DNA of 32,810 nucleotides, taken from Dehalococcoidia bacterium. Its GTDB lineage: Bacteria > Chloroflexota > Dehalococcoidia > Tepidiformales > Tepidiformaceae. The position numbers and the translations under genes were made by a program. The notes below the pieces were generated by a model. That model saw nothing but the letters and a program-made list of their open reading frames with translations, was not told the origin of the DNA and searched no databases. Location: assembly GCA_007118095.1 (NCBI GenBank), contig SKSF01000004.1:1-32810 (forward strand). The letters are read 5' to 3'. Of the stretch, positions 7,325 to 15,717 are shown in pieces. Every line of letters starts with the position of its first letter. The stretch's first letter is position 1.

Positions 7325-9106
7325 CTAGTCTTCGGCGATGCGCTCCGGGGTGAACCACGAGCGCAGCATCGAGGCATGGTGAACGGCGTAGCCGTTCTTC
7401 CAGTGCAGGTTCTGCATCCACGGGTTCGCGTACGCGTAGTCTCCCGCAGCCGTGTACGGCACAACCAGCATGTACTCGGCCATCTCCCGCTGCATATCGT
7501 GGATGTACTCGATCCGCTCGTCCTCATCGAGGATGCGCCGCTGTTCGCGGATCATCTCGTCGATGCGGTCCATCTCGTCGATCGGCGTGCCACCCCAGTT
7601 GTGGCGGGCCGACGACGATGCCTGGTTACGGGACAGCGTGTCGTTCGGGTCGCGGGGAGCCCCGATCAGCGGCCCGAGCCCGACGCCTTCGTCGATCTCG
7701 CCCAGGAACGTGGACTGGATGTAAGAACCGTATTCCTGGTAGGTCAGCTCTACGTCCCAGCCGACTTCCTGGAGGCTGGCCGAGAGGAGCTCCCAGTTCT
7801 GTTCGGCCGCGCGGCCGTACCGGTCGATATTGGCGGTGATGCGGATCTGCGGGGTCTCGGTCCCGAGTGCCGCGTCGAGCAGTGCGCGGGCCTCCTCCGG
7901 GTTGTATTCGAAGAACCGCCCGTTCTCGCCGTAGTCGTCGTCGCGTGGCGACAGGTAGAAGGGGACCATGTCCGTCGAGCAGAACGGCGAGAACCAGTCC
8001 CCACGTCCCGTCCCGTCGAGCACGTCCGCGACCGACTCGCGATTGATCGACATGGAGAGCGCCTGGCGGACGCGCTTATCGCGCCAGCGGCCATCTTCGA
8101 TGTCGAAGTTGAAGTAGAACGCGCCGAAGGAGCTGTTCCCGTAGTAGTAGTTCGTCCCGTCCGGGTCGAGCTGATCCTGCGCTTCGTCGTAGACAGCACC
8201 GCTCAGGCCAGCGAGGTCGAAGTCACCCGCTCGCAGACCGGCCATAAGGCGCTGCGGCTCGGCGACGAGTGAACCTTCCACACGGTCAAAGTATGGAAGC
8301 TCGGGGATGAAGTAGTTGGGGTTCCGGTTCCAGTTGATGGCAACGCCGCTATCCCAGCTATCGAAGAGCCACGGGCCAGTGCCCACCGGGTCCTCCTGAA
8401 CCTGCCCGCTGTCGATGGTCTCGACCGGGATGAGCCACAGGCCTTCGGGTGTCGACGCGTGAACGCTCAAGAACGGCGCGAAGGGCTCATTCAGCGTCAC
8501 CTGGATGGTGAACTCGTCGGTGGCCTCCATGCTTTCGATGACTTCTTCATAGACCGCGGCGTTCTGCGAGAGCGACAGGAAGGCCTGGTACGTGTTGACC
8601 ACGTCTTCCGCCGTCATCTGGCGGCCGTCCATGGGGGCCTTGTCGTGGTAGTGGACGTTATCGCGGAGGCGGAAGATGTAAGTGGTATCGTCTGGCTGTT
8701 CCGGCATACCTTCGCAGACGTCACCTTCGAGGGCGGTGTAGTCGTCGATGTCCACATCATCGCCCGCGTACTCACTAAGCAGACGGCTGTAGTGCATCAC
8801 TGCCGGGTGCTGTGCGAGGAAGGTCAGGTTCTCGTAGGGGAAGAGCGTCGGCGGGTCGCCGCTGCTCATGCCCATGAACGGGTAGCGCAGCGTACCGCCA
8901 TAGCGGTCGCCGTTCTCCTCGCCGTTTCCGTTTGGTGCCGGGGCGTCGTCGCCATTGCCGTTCGCCGGCGTCGTGTCGTCGTCGTCGTTGCCGCAGCCAA
9001 CGAGTGCCAGCCCTGCGGACCCGGCGCCGAGCGCCGCGCCTGTCCCAAGGAACCGCCGGCGCGTCGATTTGCGCCCGGTCAGATCCTTCCAGTAATTGCT
9101 TCGCAT
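7325..9106 (-). CDS. Tat-exported ABC transporter solute-binding lipoprotein (copy B)
   Basis: This 593-residue family 5 solute-binding protein is closely related to copy C, with long stretches identical in amino acids and nearly so in DNA. The N-terminus has twin-arginine RRRFL (16-20) and lipobox LVGC (Cys38), followed by a tether (CGNDDDDTTPANGNG and more) leading to the binding fold. The hallmark segments LRYPFMGMSSGDPPTLFPY and VRQALSMSINR are intact. The start at 9106 is supported by AGGAGGG nine bases upstream and by the matching starts of the other copies. It has its own promoter and terminator, so it is expressed independently. It presumably delivers a peptide-like or other oligomeric solute to an importer encoded elsewhere. 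Confidence 0.95.
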   Translation of the reverse strand: MRSNYWKDLTGRKSTRRRFLGTGAALGAGSAGLALVGCGNDDDDTTPANGNGDDAPAPNGNGEENGDRYGGTLRYPFMGMSSGDPPTLFPYENLTFLAQHPAVMHYSRLLSEYAGDDVDIDDYTALEGDVCEGMPEQPDDTTYIFRLRDNVHYHDKAPMDGRQMTAEDVVNTYQAFLSLSQNAAVYEEVIESMEATDEFTIQVTLNEPFAPFLSVHASTPEGLWLIPVETIDSGQVQEDPVGTGPWLFDSWDSGVAINWNRNPNYFIPELPYFDRVEGSLVAEPQRLMAGLRAGDFDLAGLSGAVYDEAQDQLDPDGTNYYYGNSSFGAFYFNFDIEDGRWRDKRVRQALSMSINRESVADVLDGTGRGDWFSPFCSTDMVPFYLSPRDDDYGENGRFFEYNPEEARALLDAALGTETPQIRITANIDRYGRAAEQNWELLSASLQEVGWDVELTYQEYGSYIQSTFLGEIDEGVGLGPLIGAPRDPNDTLSRNQASSSARHNWGGTPIDEMDRIDEMIREQRRILDEDERIEYIHDMQREMAEYMLVVPYTAAGDYAYANPWMQNLHWKNGYAVHHASMLRSWFTPERIAED

Positions 9107-9183
9107 GTTGTTCGTCCCTCCTGCGTACTGCAATAGCAAGCGGCGATTCGGAGAATTGAACCGCCGCAGCGCTTCCGCACGGG

Positions 9184-9212
9184 ACTATAGGACTCATCCT
9201 GAGCCTATGCAA
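9184..9212 (-). promoter_or_regulatory. Promoter of solute-binding protein copy B
   Basis: On the minus strand TTGCAT (9207-9212), a 17-base spacer and TATAGT (9184-9189) form a near-consensus housekeeping promoter about 78 bases upstream of the ATG. Copy C has the same two hexamers and the same spacing. Confidence 0.75.
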
Positions 9213-9294
9213 GCGAAGTGAATCGCAACATAAAGGTCGGCAATGCCCGCCCGGCTCCCGCAGGCGAGCTAACTGGTGCTCCTTTCTCCTCTTT

Positions 9295-9339
9295 CCGGGG
9301 GCGGCCGGCTACCGGTTTTCGATCACCGGCCGCCCCCGG
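9295..9339. terminator. Strong hairpin after solute-binding protein copy C
   Basis: A 14-bp perfect GC-rich inverted repeat (9295-9308 with 9326-9339, 17-base loop) lies 27 bases after the copy C stop. On the minus strand it is followed by a purine-rich run rather than T residues, so it may stop transcription weakly or protect the 3' end of the message. It occupies most of the gap to the copy B promoter; I see nothing else in 9107-9366. Confidence 0.55.
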
Positions 9340-9366
9340 AATGCGCGCCTTTCTCGCGCTGGCGGT

Positions 9367-11181
9367 TTAGCCCTCCGCGATGCGCTCAGGCGTGAACCAG
9401 CTCCTCAAGTAGGCAGCGTGGTGCACGGCGTAGCCGTTCTTCCAGTGGAGGTTTTGCATCCACGGATTCGCATATGCATATGCTGCGCCGGCCGTATACG
9501 GCACAACCAGCATGTACTCGGCCATCTCCCGCTGCATATCGTGGATGTACTCGATCCGCTCGTCCTCGTCGAGGATGAGCCGCTGTTCGCGGATCATCTC
9601 GTCGATGCGGTCCATCTCGTCGATCGGCGTGCCACCCCAGTTGTGGCGGGCCGATGACGATGCCTGGTTGCGCGACAGCGTGTCGTTCGGGTCGCGGGGA
9701 GCCCCGATCAGCGGCCCGAGCCCGACACCTTCGTCGATCTCGCCCAGGAAGGTGGACTGGATGTAAGAACCGTATTCCTGGAACGTGAGCTCAACGTCCC
9801 AGCCCACTTCCTGCAGGCTGGCAGTGATGAGTTCCCAGTTTTGCTCGGCCGCGCGGCCGTACCGGTCGATATTGGCGGTGATGCGGATCTGCGGCGTTTC
9901 GGTTCCGAGTGCCGCGTCCAGCAGTGCGCGGGCCTCCTCCGGGTTGTACTCGAAGAACTTGCCGTTCTCGCCGTAGTCGTCGTCGCGTGGCGACAGGTAG
10001 AAGGGGACCATGTCCGTCGAGCAGAACGGCGAGAACCAGTCTCCCTGGCCGGTCTGGTCGAGCACATCCGAGATCGACTGGCGGTTCATCGACATTGACA
10101 GCGCCTGCCGGACGCGCGTATCGCGCCAGCGGCCCTCCTCGATGTCGAAGTTGAAGTAGAACGCGCCGAAGGAGCTGTTCCCGAAGTAGTAGTTCGTCCC
10201 GTCCGGGTCGAGCTGGTCCTGCGCTTCGTCGTAGACCGTTCCGCTGAGAAGCGAGAAATCGAAGTCGCCCGCGCGGAGGCCCGCCATGATGCGCTGCGGC
10301 TCGGCGATGAGCGAACCTTCGACGCGATCGTAGTAGGGCCATTCAGGTACGAAGTAGTTGGGGTTCCGGTTCCAGTTGATGGCAACGCCGCTATCCCAGC
10401 TATCGAAGAGCCACGGGCCGGTGCCCACCGGGTCGTCCTGTACCTGGCCACCGTCAATGGATTCGACCGGGATGAGCCACAGACCTTCGGGCGTGGAAGC
10501 ATGAATGGTCAGGAAGGGGGCAAACGGCTCATTGAGCGTTACCTGGATGGTGAACTCGTCCGTCGCCTCGATACCTTCGATGACTTCCTCGTACACAGCC
10601 GCGTTCTGTGAAAGCGAAAGGAACGCCTGGTAGCTGTTGACGACGTCTTCCGCGGTCATCTGGCGACCGTCCATCGGCGCCTTGTCATGAAAATGCACAT
10701 TCTCGCGGAGGCGGAAGACGTAGGTGGTGTCGTCCGGTTGTTCCGGCATACCCTCGCACACGTCACCTTCGAGGGAGGTGTAGTCGTCGATATCAACGTC
10801 CTCGCCCGCATACTCGGTGAGCAGCCGGCTGTAGTGCATCACCGCCGGGTGCTGCGCGAGGTAGGTCAGGTTCTCGTAGGGGAAGAGCGTCGGCGGGTCG
10901 CCGCTGCTCATGCCCATGAACGGGTAGCGCAGCGTACCGCCATAGCGGTCGCCGTTGCCGTTCCCATTGCCGTTGCCGTTGGTGTCCGGCGCGCCGTCGT
11001 CGTCGACACCATTCCCGTTGTCGTCGCCATTCCCGTTCGCCGGCGTCGTGTCGTCGTCGTCGTTGCCGCAGCCAACGAGTGCCAGCCCTGCGGACCCGGC
11101 GCCGAGCGCCGCGCCTGTCCCGAGGAACCGCCGGCGCGTGGATTTGCGCCGCGTCAGCTCCTTCCAGTAGTTACTTCGCAT
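9367..11181 (-). CDS. Tat-exported ABC transporter solute-binding lipoprotein (copy C)
   Basis: This 604-residue protein is a close paralogue of copy B: same twin-arginine RRRFL (16-20), same lipobox LVGC with Cys38, and the same solute-binding family 5 fold. The main difference is the tether, which is lengthened by extra Asp/Gly/Asn repeats (runs of NGNGNG) before the conserved RYGGTLRYPFMGM block. The ATG at 11181 has AGGAGGG nine bases upstream. As the first of the three tandem minus-strand genes it has its own promoter. The near identity with copy B, including upstream DNA, points to recent duplication or gene conversion, while scattered differences in the lobes may reflect a changed ligand. 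Confidence 0.95.
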   Translation of the reverse strand: MRSNYWKELTRRKSTRRRFLGTGAALGAGSAGLALVGCGNDDDDTTPANGNGDDNGNGVDDDGAPDTNGNGNGNGNGDRYGGTLRYPFMGMSSGDPPTLFPYENLTYLAQHPAVMHYSRLLTEYAGEDVDIDDYTSLEGDVCEGMPEQPDDTTYVFRLRENVHFHDKAPMDGRQMTAEDVVNSYQAFLSLSQNAAVYEEVIEGIEATDEFTIQVTLNEPFAPFLTIHASTPEGLWLIPVESIDGGQVQDDPVGTGPWLFDSWDSGVAINWNRNPNYFVPEWPYYDRVEGSLIAEPQRIMAGLRAGDFDFSLLSGTVYDEAQDQLDPDGTNYYFGNSSFGAFYFNFDIEEGRWRDTRVRQALSMSMNRQSISDVLDQTGQGDWFSPFCSTDMVPFYLSPRDDDYGENGKFFEYNPEEARALLDAALGTETPQIRITANIDRYGRAAEQNWELITASLQEVGWDVELTFQEYGSYIQSTFLGEIDEGVGLGPLIGAPRDPNDTLSRNQASSSARHNWGGTPIDEMDRIDEMIREQRLILDEDERIEYIHDMQREMAEYMLVVPYTAGAAYAYANPWMQNLHWKNGYAVHHAAYLRSWFTPERIAEG

Positions 11182-11257
11182 AGTGGTCTTCCCTCCTGCA
11201 TAGGTGAATAGCGGCACATGATGCGGTCATTAGAGCCGTCTATGCCCTGCTCCGGGA

Positions 11258-11286
11258 ACTATAGGAGTGCTGCTATCCTGATGCAA
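11258..11286 (-). promoter_or_regulatory. Promoter of solute-binding protein copy C
   Basis: On the minus strand TTGCAT (11281-11286), a 17-base spacer and TATAGT (11258-11263) match the copy B promoter in both hexamers and spacing. It lies about 77 bases upstream of the ATG. The rest of the 260-base gap to 11441 shows no other feature I can support. Confidence 0.75.
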
Positions 11287-11441
11287 GCGGTGTATATCGA
11301 TCAGAAAGACCCGGCGAATAAGCCGCGTTCGCACCCGATGGTGCTGTCGGTGATTAAGCGTGTCAATAGTTAACGCGAGGCTTGCTACTACGCGCCCCGG
11401 CAGGGATGCCCCCACCACGGGAATCTCTACACTGGAAAGCG

Positions 11442-12029
11442 ATGAGCCCAAGCGTCCCCCGGCGTACCGCCTCCCCCGCTTCCGTCCCTGTCCTCTTCGC
11501 TGCTTTCGCGCTTGTCCTCGCCGCCTGTAATGGCAGTGACGACGCGGACCCGGGTGAGCTCGAAGTCACGGCAATGGCGACCGTCCTCGAAGGTGGCGTC
11601 CCGGTTAGCGCCACCTCGACGCAAGTTCGCGATGAAGGCGATGGCGTCCTGGCGCACGAAATCCAGCTCACCTGGGATGGCGACATCACCGTGACCGTCG
11701 ACGACGCGCGCTTCGCCCACGTCATCGAAGGTGACGAAGGCGGGCACATCGTGACGGCCGGCCGTGGATGCGGCGCCGAATATGACGAAGACCAGGCCGA
11801 CGCGCTGATCGCCTGCACCGATGACCTTCAGCTCATCCAGCTCACACCCGGTGGCACGCACGAATATCCCGTCCGGGCCCACGTCGATCTCGGCGAGCTC
11901 GCCATGGTGCCCGGCCGCTACGTTGCCGACGAGACCATCGAATGGTTTGAGTCAGACGACCCCGAACAGCCGGTCGCGGATGGCGAAGAGGGCGTCTTCA
12001 CCATCCGGCTCACCTACGAAGTCGATTAG
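11442..12029 (+). CDS. Predicted lipoprotein, function unknown
   Basis: This 195-residue protein has a lipoprotein signal peptide: basic start with RR, hydrophobic core VPVLFAAFALVLAAC, and lipobox Cys at about residue 29. A short acidic linker (NGSDDADPGELE) leads to a domain rich in beta strands, containing GRGCGAEYDEDQADALIAC and an immunoglobulin-like C-terminal strand pattern (VFTIRLTYEVD). The two internal Cys could form a disulphide outside the cell. The ATG at 11442 is preferred over the in-frame upstream start because it directly precedes the signal peptide. Its stop is one base from the stop of the converging VOC gene. No family is recognised. Confidence 0.8.
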   Translation: MSPSVPRRTASPASVPVLFAAFALVLAACNGSDDADPGELEVTAMATVLEGGVPVSATSTQVRDEGDGVLAHEIQLTWDGDITVTVDDARFAHVIEGDEGGHIVTAGRGCGAEYDEDQADALIACTDDLQLIQLTPGGTHEYPVRAHVDLGELAMVPGRYVADETIEWFESDDPEQPVADGEEGVFTIRLTYEVD

Positions 12030-12030
12030 C

Positions 12031-12444
12031 CTATTCGTTGCTGTCGAGGAACTCGACCCAGTTCCCTTCGGGGTCTTCCACGATGGCAATCGAGACGTTC
12101 TCGCGGATCTCGCGTGGCTGTACCACCACCTTGTACCCGGCGTCGGCGCAAGCCTGCACAATCTCTTCCAGGTTCGAGACGCTGATTGTCCAGTAGCGGT
12201 ACCCGGTCGCGCCCATGATCCCGCCTGGCGCAGCCGTCGTGCCGATGGGCGATTCGGGCACTACTACCTTGATCAGGCTCGTGCCGCACAGCAGGCGATG
12301 CATCGTCCCGCCGCCACCGCCGGGCATGGGATTCGATTGCACGTGTTCGAACCCGAGTGTATCCCGGTAGAACTTCAGTGCTGCCTCACCGTCATTCACC
12401 ACAATGCCGAGGTCGATCGAGTCTTTCTTCAGCTTCACGCCCAC
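12031..12444 (-). CDS. VOC-family (glyoxalase/bleomycin resistance-like) protein
   Basis: This 137-residue protein has the paired beta-alpha-beta-beta-beta pattern of the vicinal oxygen chelate superfamily: first module IDLGIVVNDGEAALKFYRDTLGFE, second module with YRYWTISVSNLEEIVQACADAG and the terminal VEDPEGNWVEF. Members are small metal-dependent isomerases, dioxygenases or drug-binding proteins. The Glu of the last motif is the usual metal ligand, but the complete set cannot be assigned confidently. The GTG at 12444 has GGGAG seven bases upstream; the longer frame upstream lacks this. It is divergent from the small helical-protein gene and almost touches the converging lipoprotein gene. 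The substrate is unknown. Confidence 0.88.
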   Translation of the reverse strand: MGVKLKKDSIDLGIVVNDGEAALKFYRDTLGFEHVQSNPMPGGGGGTMHRLLCGTSLIKVVVPESPIGTTAAPGGIMGATGYRYWTISVSNLEEIVQACADAGYKVVVQPREIRENVSIAIVEDPEGNWVEFLDSNE

Positions 12445-12587
12445 GTGTCTGCTCCCGTGGCCCGGACTTCGGGCACTGTGCCCGGCGGCCAACACCGTAG
12501 TCTACGCGTCCCGCCGGCCGGTGCATCTTCTGACCGGGCTTGCGCCGGGATCGCATACTTGGTGATACCACTACACGGGGAGGCAAC

Positions 12588-13010
12588 GTGACCGGTCCCG
12601 AATCCACTACCGCGCACCGCCGCGAACCACTCTACGAAGCAGCCGAGCTGCTCGAACGCGCCGCCGCCGAGGCTGTTGACGGTCCCGCCTGGCGGAGGGA
12701 CATCCGCCACGCCGTGCGGGCCAGCACCCTGGCGCTCGAACGGCATCTCGACTCGCTCGCCGGTGGCATTGGGCTCGGCGCGGATATAACGACCGAGCAC
12801 CCGCGGCTGCTACACGCCCTGGAACACCTCGAAGCGGCACAGGCCCGCCTTCTTGTGGACCTCTGGGAAGCACAGGACGCCGGGTCCGGTACGGTCGACC
12901 CTGGCCTGTCGCGCCGCCTCCGTGCGCTCGCGACACAGCTACGCCATGCCGCTGACGACGAAGTCGACCTGCTCTACGAATCGCTCAACGAACCGATGGG
13001 CCAGGACTGA
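12588..13010 (+). CDS. Small all-helical protein, possibly hemerythrin-like
   Basis: This 140-residue, mostly helical protein starts at a GTG with a good GGGGAGG site. The spacing of His and acidic residues (His41, His53, His71, His76, His80-Leu-Glu82, His120 followed by Asp124-Glu125) resembles hemerythrin/HHE four-helix bundles, which bind a di-iron centre and sense or carry oxygen or NO. The match is loose and some ligands may be missing, so this is a suggestion only. Its last 20 codons recur as a decayed copy at 17030-17089, on the far side of the chemosensory-type cassette that starts 98 bases downstream. That proximity raises the possibility of a functional link with the signalling genes. 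Confidence 0.7.
   Translation: MTGPESTTAHRREPLYEAAELLERAAAEAVDGPAWRRDIRHAVRASTLALERHLDSLAGGIGLGADITTEHPRLLHALEHLEAAQARLLVDLWEAQDAGSGTVDPGLSRRLRALATQLRHAADDEVDLLYESLNEPMGQD
12948..13007 (+). repeat. 60-bp direct repeat, left copy (3' end of helical-protein gene)
   Basis: The last 60 coding bases of the helical-protein gene match 17030-17089 at 53 of 60 positions without gaps, in the same orientation and reading phase. The offset between copies is 4082 bases and the CheB/CheR/kinase cassette lies between them. Confidence 0.8.
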
Positions 13011-13093
13011 TCGTCGTCGCACGACGGTGTGATGACAACGCCCATCACCCCTTCGAAGCCCCATTTCCTGAAGACCTCGTGCGGGGTCCTTAG

Positions 13094-13099
13094 TATAGT
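13094..13099 (+). promoter_or_regulatory. Candidate -10 box before cheB-like gene
   Basis: TATAGT ends nine bases before the cheB-like ATG, which would give an almost leaderless message. No matching -35 hexamer is visible at standard spacing, so it is weakly supported. Confidence 0.3.
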
Positions 13100-13108
13100 C
13101 GGACGTAG

Positions 13109-13714
13109 ATGTCCGCAGAACAGAACGATCAATCGCCACCGCCCGGAATAATCACTGTTGCCACCTCAGCGGGAGGGTTGTCTGCGCTGCGGGAACTGCT
13201 GGGAGGCCTTCCGTCCGATTTCGCGTTACCTATCCTCATCGTTCAGCATCTCGCGCCAGACCACCCCAGCCGGCTCGCTCGCATACTCTCCAGCGCGACC
13301 GCCCTGACGGTCACGGAAGCCCGTGACGGCGAGCGAGCCCAGGCCGGCCACGCGTACATGGCGCCACCCGACTGGCACCTGACAGTCGACGAGGAAGGGT
13401 GCATGCGGCTGACTGATGAGCCACGCGTTCACTTCAGCCGGCCGTCGGCCGACGTCCTGTTTGCCTCCGCAGTCGACACCTATGGTCCCGGGACCATAGG
13501 CGTCGTCCTTAGTGGCGCGGGCAGTGACGGGGCCGACGGGGCGATGCGTATCCGGGAAGCTGGCGGGACTGTCCTCTGTTCCGACAAAGAGACCTCCGAA
13601 CACTTCATGATGCCCAAAGCCGCGATAGACCGTGACGCCGTCGATGAAGTTCTGCCCTTACAGGACATCGCCGCCCGGCTCCTCGACATCGTGACAAGCC
13701 GGAGCAACAAGTGA
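13109..13714 (+). CDS. CheB-type protein-glutamate methylesterase, catalytic domain only
   Basis: This 201-residue protein is the C-terminal catalytic domain of CheB, which removes methyl groups from (or deamidates) glutamyl side chains of chemoreceptors. The catalytic triad is visible: Ser20 in TSAGG, His47 in VQHLAP, and Asp140 in LSGAGSDG. The usual N-terminal receiver domain, through which CheA phosphorylation controls CheB, is absent. There is no ribosome binding site of note; the ATG at 13109 follows closely a -10-like box. The stop overlaps the GTG start of the CheR-PAS gene by four bases (GTGA), indicating translational coupling. With no cheA, cheW or receptor gene in view, it likely serves a non-flagellar signalling circuit. 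Confidence 0.93.
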   Translation: MSAEQNDQSPPPGIITVATSAGGLSALRELLGGLPSDFALPILIVQHLAPDHPSRLARILSSATALTVTEARDGERAQAGHAYMAPPDWHLTVDEEGCMRLTDEPRVHFSRPSADVLFASAVDTYGPGTIGVVLSGAGSDGADGAMRIREAGGTVLCSDKETSEHFMMPKAAIDRDAVDEVLPLQDIAARLLDIVTSRSNK

Positions 13715-15555
13715 GCAACGAGCCCGACCCCCGGTTCGAAGAATTACTTGAATACCTGGCCAACACGCGTGGCCTCGACTTCACTGCGTATAAGCGTTCC
13801 ACTGTCATGCGCCGGACGCGGGTGCGCATGGAGAACCTGCACATCGACAGTTTCGACGCCTACAAGGACCGGCTTGAAGCCGACCCGGGCGAATTCGGCC
13901 GCCTGCTCGACACGCTGCTCATCAACGTCACCGCGTTCTACCGCGACCCGGATGCGTGGGAGTACCTGCAGCGCGAAGTTGTGCCGAAGATCATCGAGTC
14001 CCGGGCGCCTTCGGACGCAATCCGCGTCTGGAGTGCTGGATGCTCGTCCGGCGAAGAAGCATTCACCCTGGCTATGGTTTTTGCCGAGGCCATGGGCGTG
14101 GACGAGACGGTCCGGCGGCTGAAGATCTATGCGACTGACGTCGACGAGGATGCGCTCAGCACTGCCCGCCACGCGACCTACGACGCGCGGCAGCTCGCGG
14201 AGACGCTCCCGGCCGAACTGCGTGAAAAATACTTCATCGGGAACAACGAGGCCTTCAACTTCCATCCCGATCTGCGGCGGGCTGTCATCTTTGGGCGCCA
14301 CGACCTCCTGCGCGATGCTCCCATATCGCGGCTTGACTTGCTCTGTTGCCGCAACACGCTCATGTATTTCAACGCCGAATCGCAGCAACGAGTGCTCCAG
14401 AATTTCATCTTCGCGCTCAGGGACGGTGGCTACCTCTTCCTGGGGAAAGCCGAGACCATGATGACCGGCCACATGGAAGTCGAAGCGATGGCGCCAAAGT
14501 ACCGCATCTTCCGGAAAGCGCCCGGCGAGAGCCGCCGCAACCGTGTCCTGCCTGCTCTTGCTGATGCAATGCGGATGCCCGGTGACCAGGGCTCCACTAT
14601 GGATTCGCGCATTGCCGACATCATGCTCGATATCGATCCCGATGCGCAGGTTGTCGTTACTGCGCGGGGTGGGCTCGCCTTCGCGAACCAGAAAGCGCGC
14701 GAACTCTTCGGCCTGGGTGCGCGAGACCTTGGCCGGCCAATACAGGACCTGGAGTTTTCGTACCGGCCCATCGAGCTCCGTTCCATCCTTGAGCGCGTTT
14801 CGCGCGAAATGCAACCAACGAACATTGACAACGTGGCAATGCAATCAGGAGGCGAGCACCGCTGGTACAGGGTTGTAGTGTTGCCGCTGGTGGAGGAACG
14901 CACGTTTCTTGGTGCCAAGATCGTGTTCAAGGACGTCACTGCACACGTCGAGACCGAGTCTGAACTCGAACGCTCCCGGGCTGAGCTCAGCACCGTCTTC
15001 GAAGAGCTCCAATCGACGAACGAAGAACTCGAAACGACCAACGAGGAACTCCAGTCCACTGTCGAGGAACTGGAAACGACCAACGAGGAGCTCCAGTCGA
15101 CGAACGAAGAGCTCGAAACCATGAACGAAGAGATCCAGTCGTCGAACGACGAGCTCGAGTCCCTCAATACTGACTTAAACGAGAAGGCACAGGCCCTGGA
15201 CACGACCAAAGAGTTCCTCGAGTCCATCCTGGCCAGCCTGCTATCCGCCGTCATCGTGGTCGACAGTGAGATGCGGGTGGAGATATGGAACCATGCCGCC
15301 CGTGACCAGTGGGGCCTGCGCGAAGAGGAAGCCAAAGGCCGCTACCTCCCCAGTCTCGACATTGGGCTTCCCGTGGAACAGCTCATACACGCGATCCGGC
15401 AGGCATTGACAGAGCCTGGCGAGCCTCACCAACTGACCGTCTCCGCCATCAACCGCCGGGGCCGCGAAGTCGAATGCCGCGTCGGTGTTACCGCCCGTCG
15501 CCATGCGTCGGAGGATGTCGCCGGCGCAATCATCGCGATCGACGCCAACGGATGA
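13711..15555 (+). CDS. CheR-type methyltransferase fused to PAS domains and coiled coil
   Basis: This 614-residue multidomain signalling protein opens with CheR, an SAM-dependent protein-glutamate methyltransferase. The N-terminal helical part (YKRSTVMRRTRVRM) is followed by the SAM site VWSAGCSSGEEAFTLAM (106-122), YATDVDEDALSTAR and DLLCCRNTLMYFN (209-221). A PAS domain spans about 300-412. A coiled coil follows (413-500) built of near-repeats of ELQSTNEELETTNE. A second PAS occupies about 503-612. Similar CheR-PAS-coil arrangements occur in CheB/CheR hybrid sensor proteins, where all the modules are on one chain; here CheB and the kinase are separate genes. Its GTG start overlaps the cheB stop. 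Substrate and PAS ligand are unknown. Confidence 0.93.
   Translation: MSNEPDPRFEELLEYLANTRGLDFTAYKRSTVMRRTRVRMENLHIDSFDAYKDRLEADPGEFGRLLDTLLINVTAFYRDPDAWEYLQREVVPKIIESRAPSDAIRVWSAGCSSGEEAFTLAMVFAEAMGVDETVRRLKIYATDVDEDALSTARHATYDARQLAETLPAELREKYFIGNNEAFNFHPDLRRAVIFGRHDLLRDAPISRLDLLCCRNTLMYFNAESQQRVLQNFIFALRDGGYLFLGKAETMMTGHMEVEAMAPKYRIFRKAPGESRRNRVLPALADAMRMPGDQGSTMDSRIADIMLDIDPDAQVVVTARGGLAFANQKARELFGLGARDLGRPIQDLEFSYRPIELRSILERVSREMQPTNIDNVAMQSGGEHRWYRVVVLPLVEERTFLGAKIVFKDVTAHVETESELERSRAELSTVFEELQSTNEELETTNEELQSTVEELETTNEELQSTNEELETMNEEIQSSNDELESLNTDLNEKAQALDTTKEFLESILASLLSAVIVVDSEMRVEIWNHAARDQWGLREEEAKGRYLPSLDIGLPVEQLIHAIRQALTEPGEPHQLTVSAINRRGREVECRVGVTARRHASEDVAGAIIAIDANG
15001..15171 (+). 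repeat. In-frame coiled-coil repeat within CheR-PAS gene
   Basis: Imperfect tandem repeats of about 21 bases encode ELQSTNE/ELETTNE heptads (residues 431-487). The repeat is coding and is typical of the linker in CheR-PAS proteins, forming a long dimerising helix. Confidence 0.85.
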
Positions 15556-15584
15556 CCAGGCCGAGCGCGAGGTTCATATTCCGA

Positions 15585-15614
15585 TTGCAACCGTGGGCTG
15601 GGGGGCATTATGGT
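15585..15614 (+). promoter_or_regulatory. Candidate promoter of histidine kinase gene
   Basis: TTGCAA (15585-15590), an 18-base spacer and TATGGT (15609-15614) lie in the 162-base gap before the kinase gene. The gap itself, unlike the overlap of the two preceding genes, suggests separate expression. Confidence 0.4.
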
Positions 15615-15717
15615 CAGTAGACGCCTCGAATGAGGGGCGTTCGACCATCGTCTGCGGTGACTGGCCGTTACTAGCGTATGGGGATTCGGTCGGCCGAGGC
15701 CTCAACTGGAGAAGGAC

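Noticed and set aside
11182-11441. Possible small gene or RNA in the gap before the lipoprotein
   Set aside because: Beyond the copy C promoter no convincing frame, hairpin or conserved element was visible.
15001-15171. CRISPR-like or minisatellite tandem repeat
   Set aside because: The repeats are short, in frame, without unique spacers, and encode the known coiled coil of CheR-PAS proteins.
14430-15335. Long Ser-rich minus-strand reading frame
   Set aside because: It is the complement of the repeated coiled-coil and PAS coding region, is low in complexity and has no start context.
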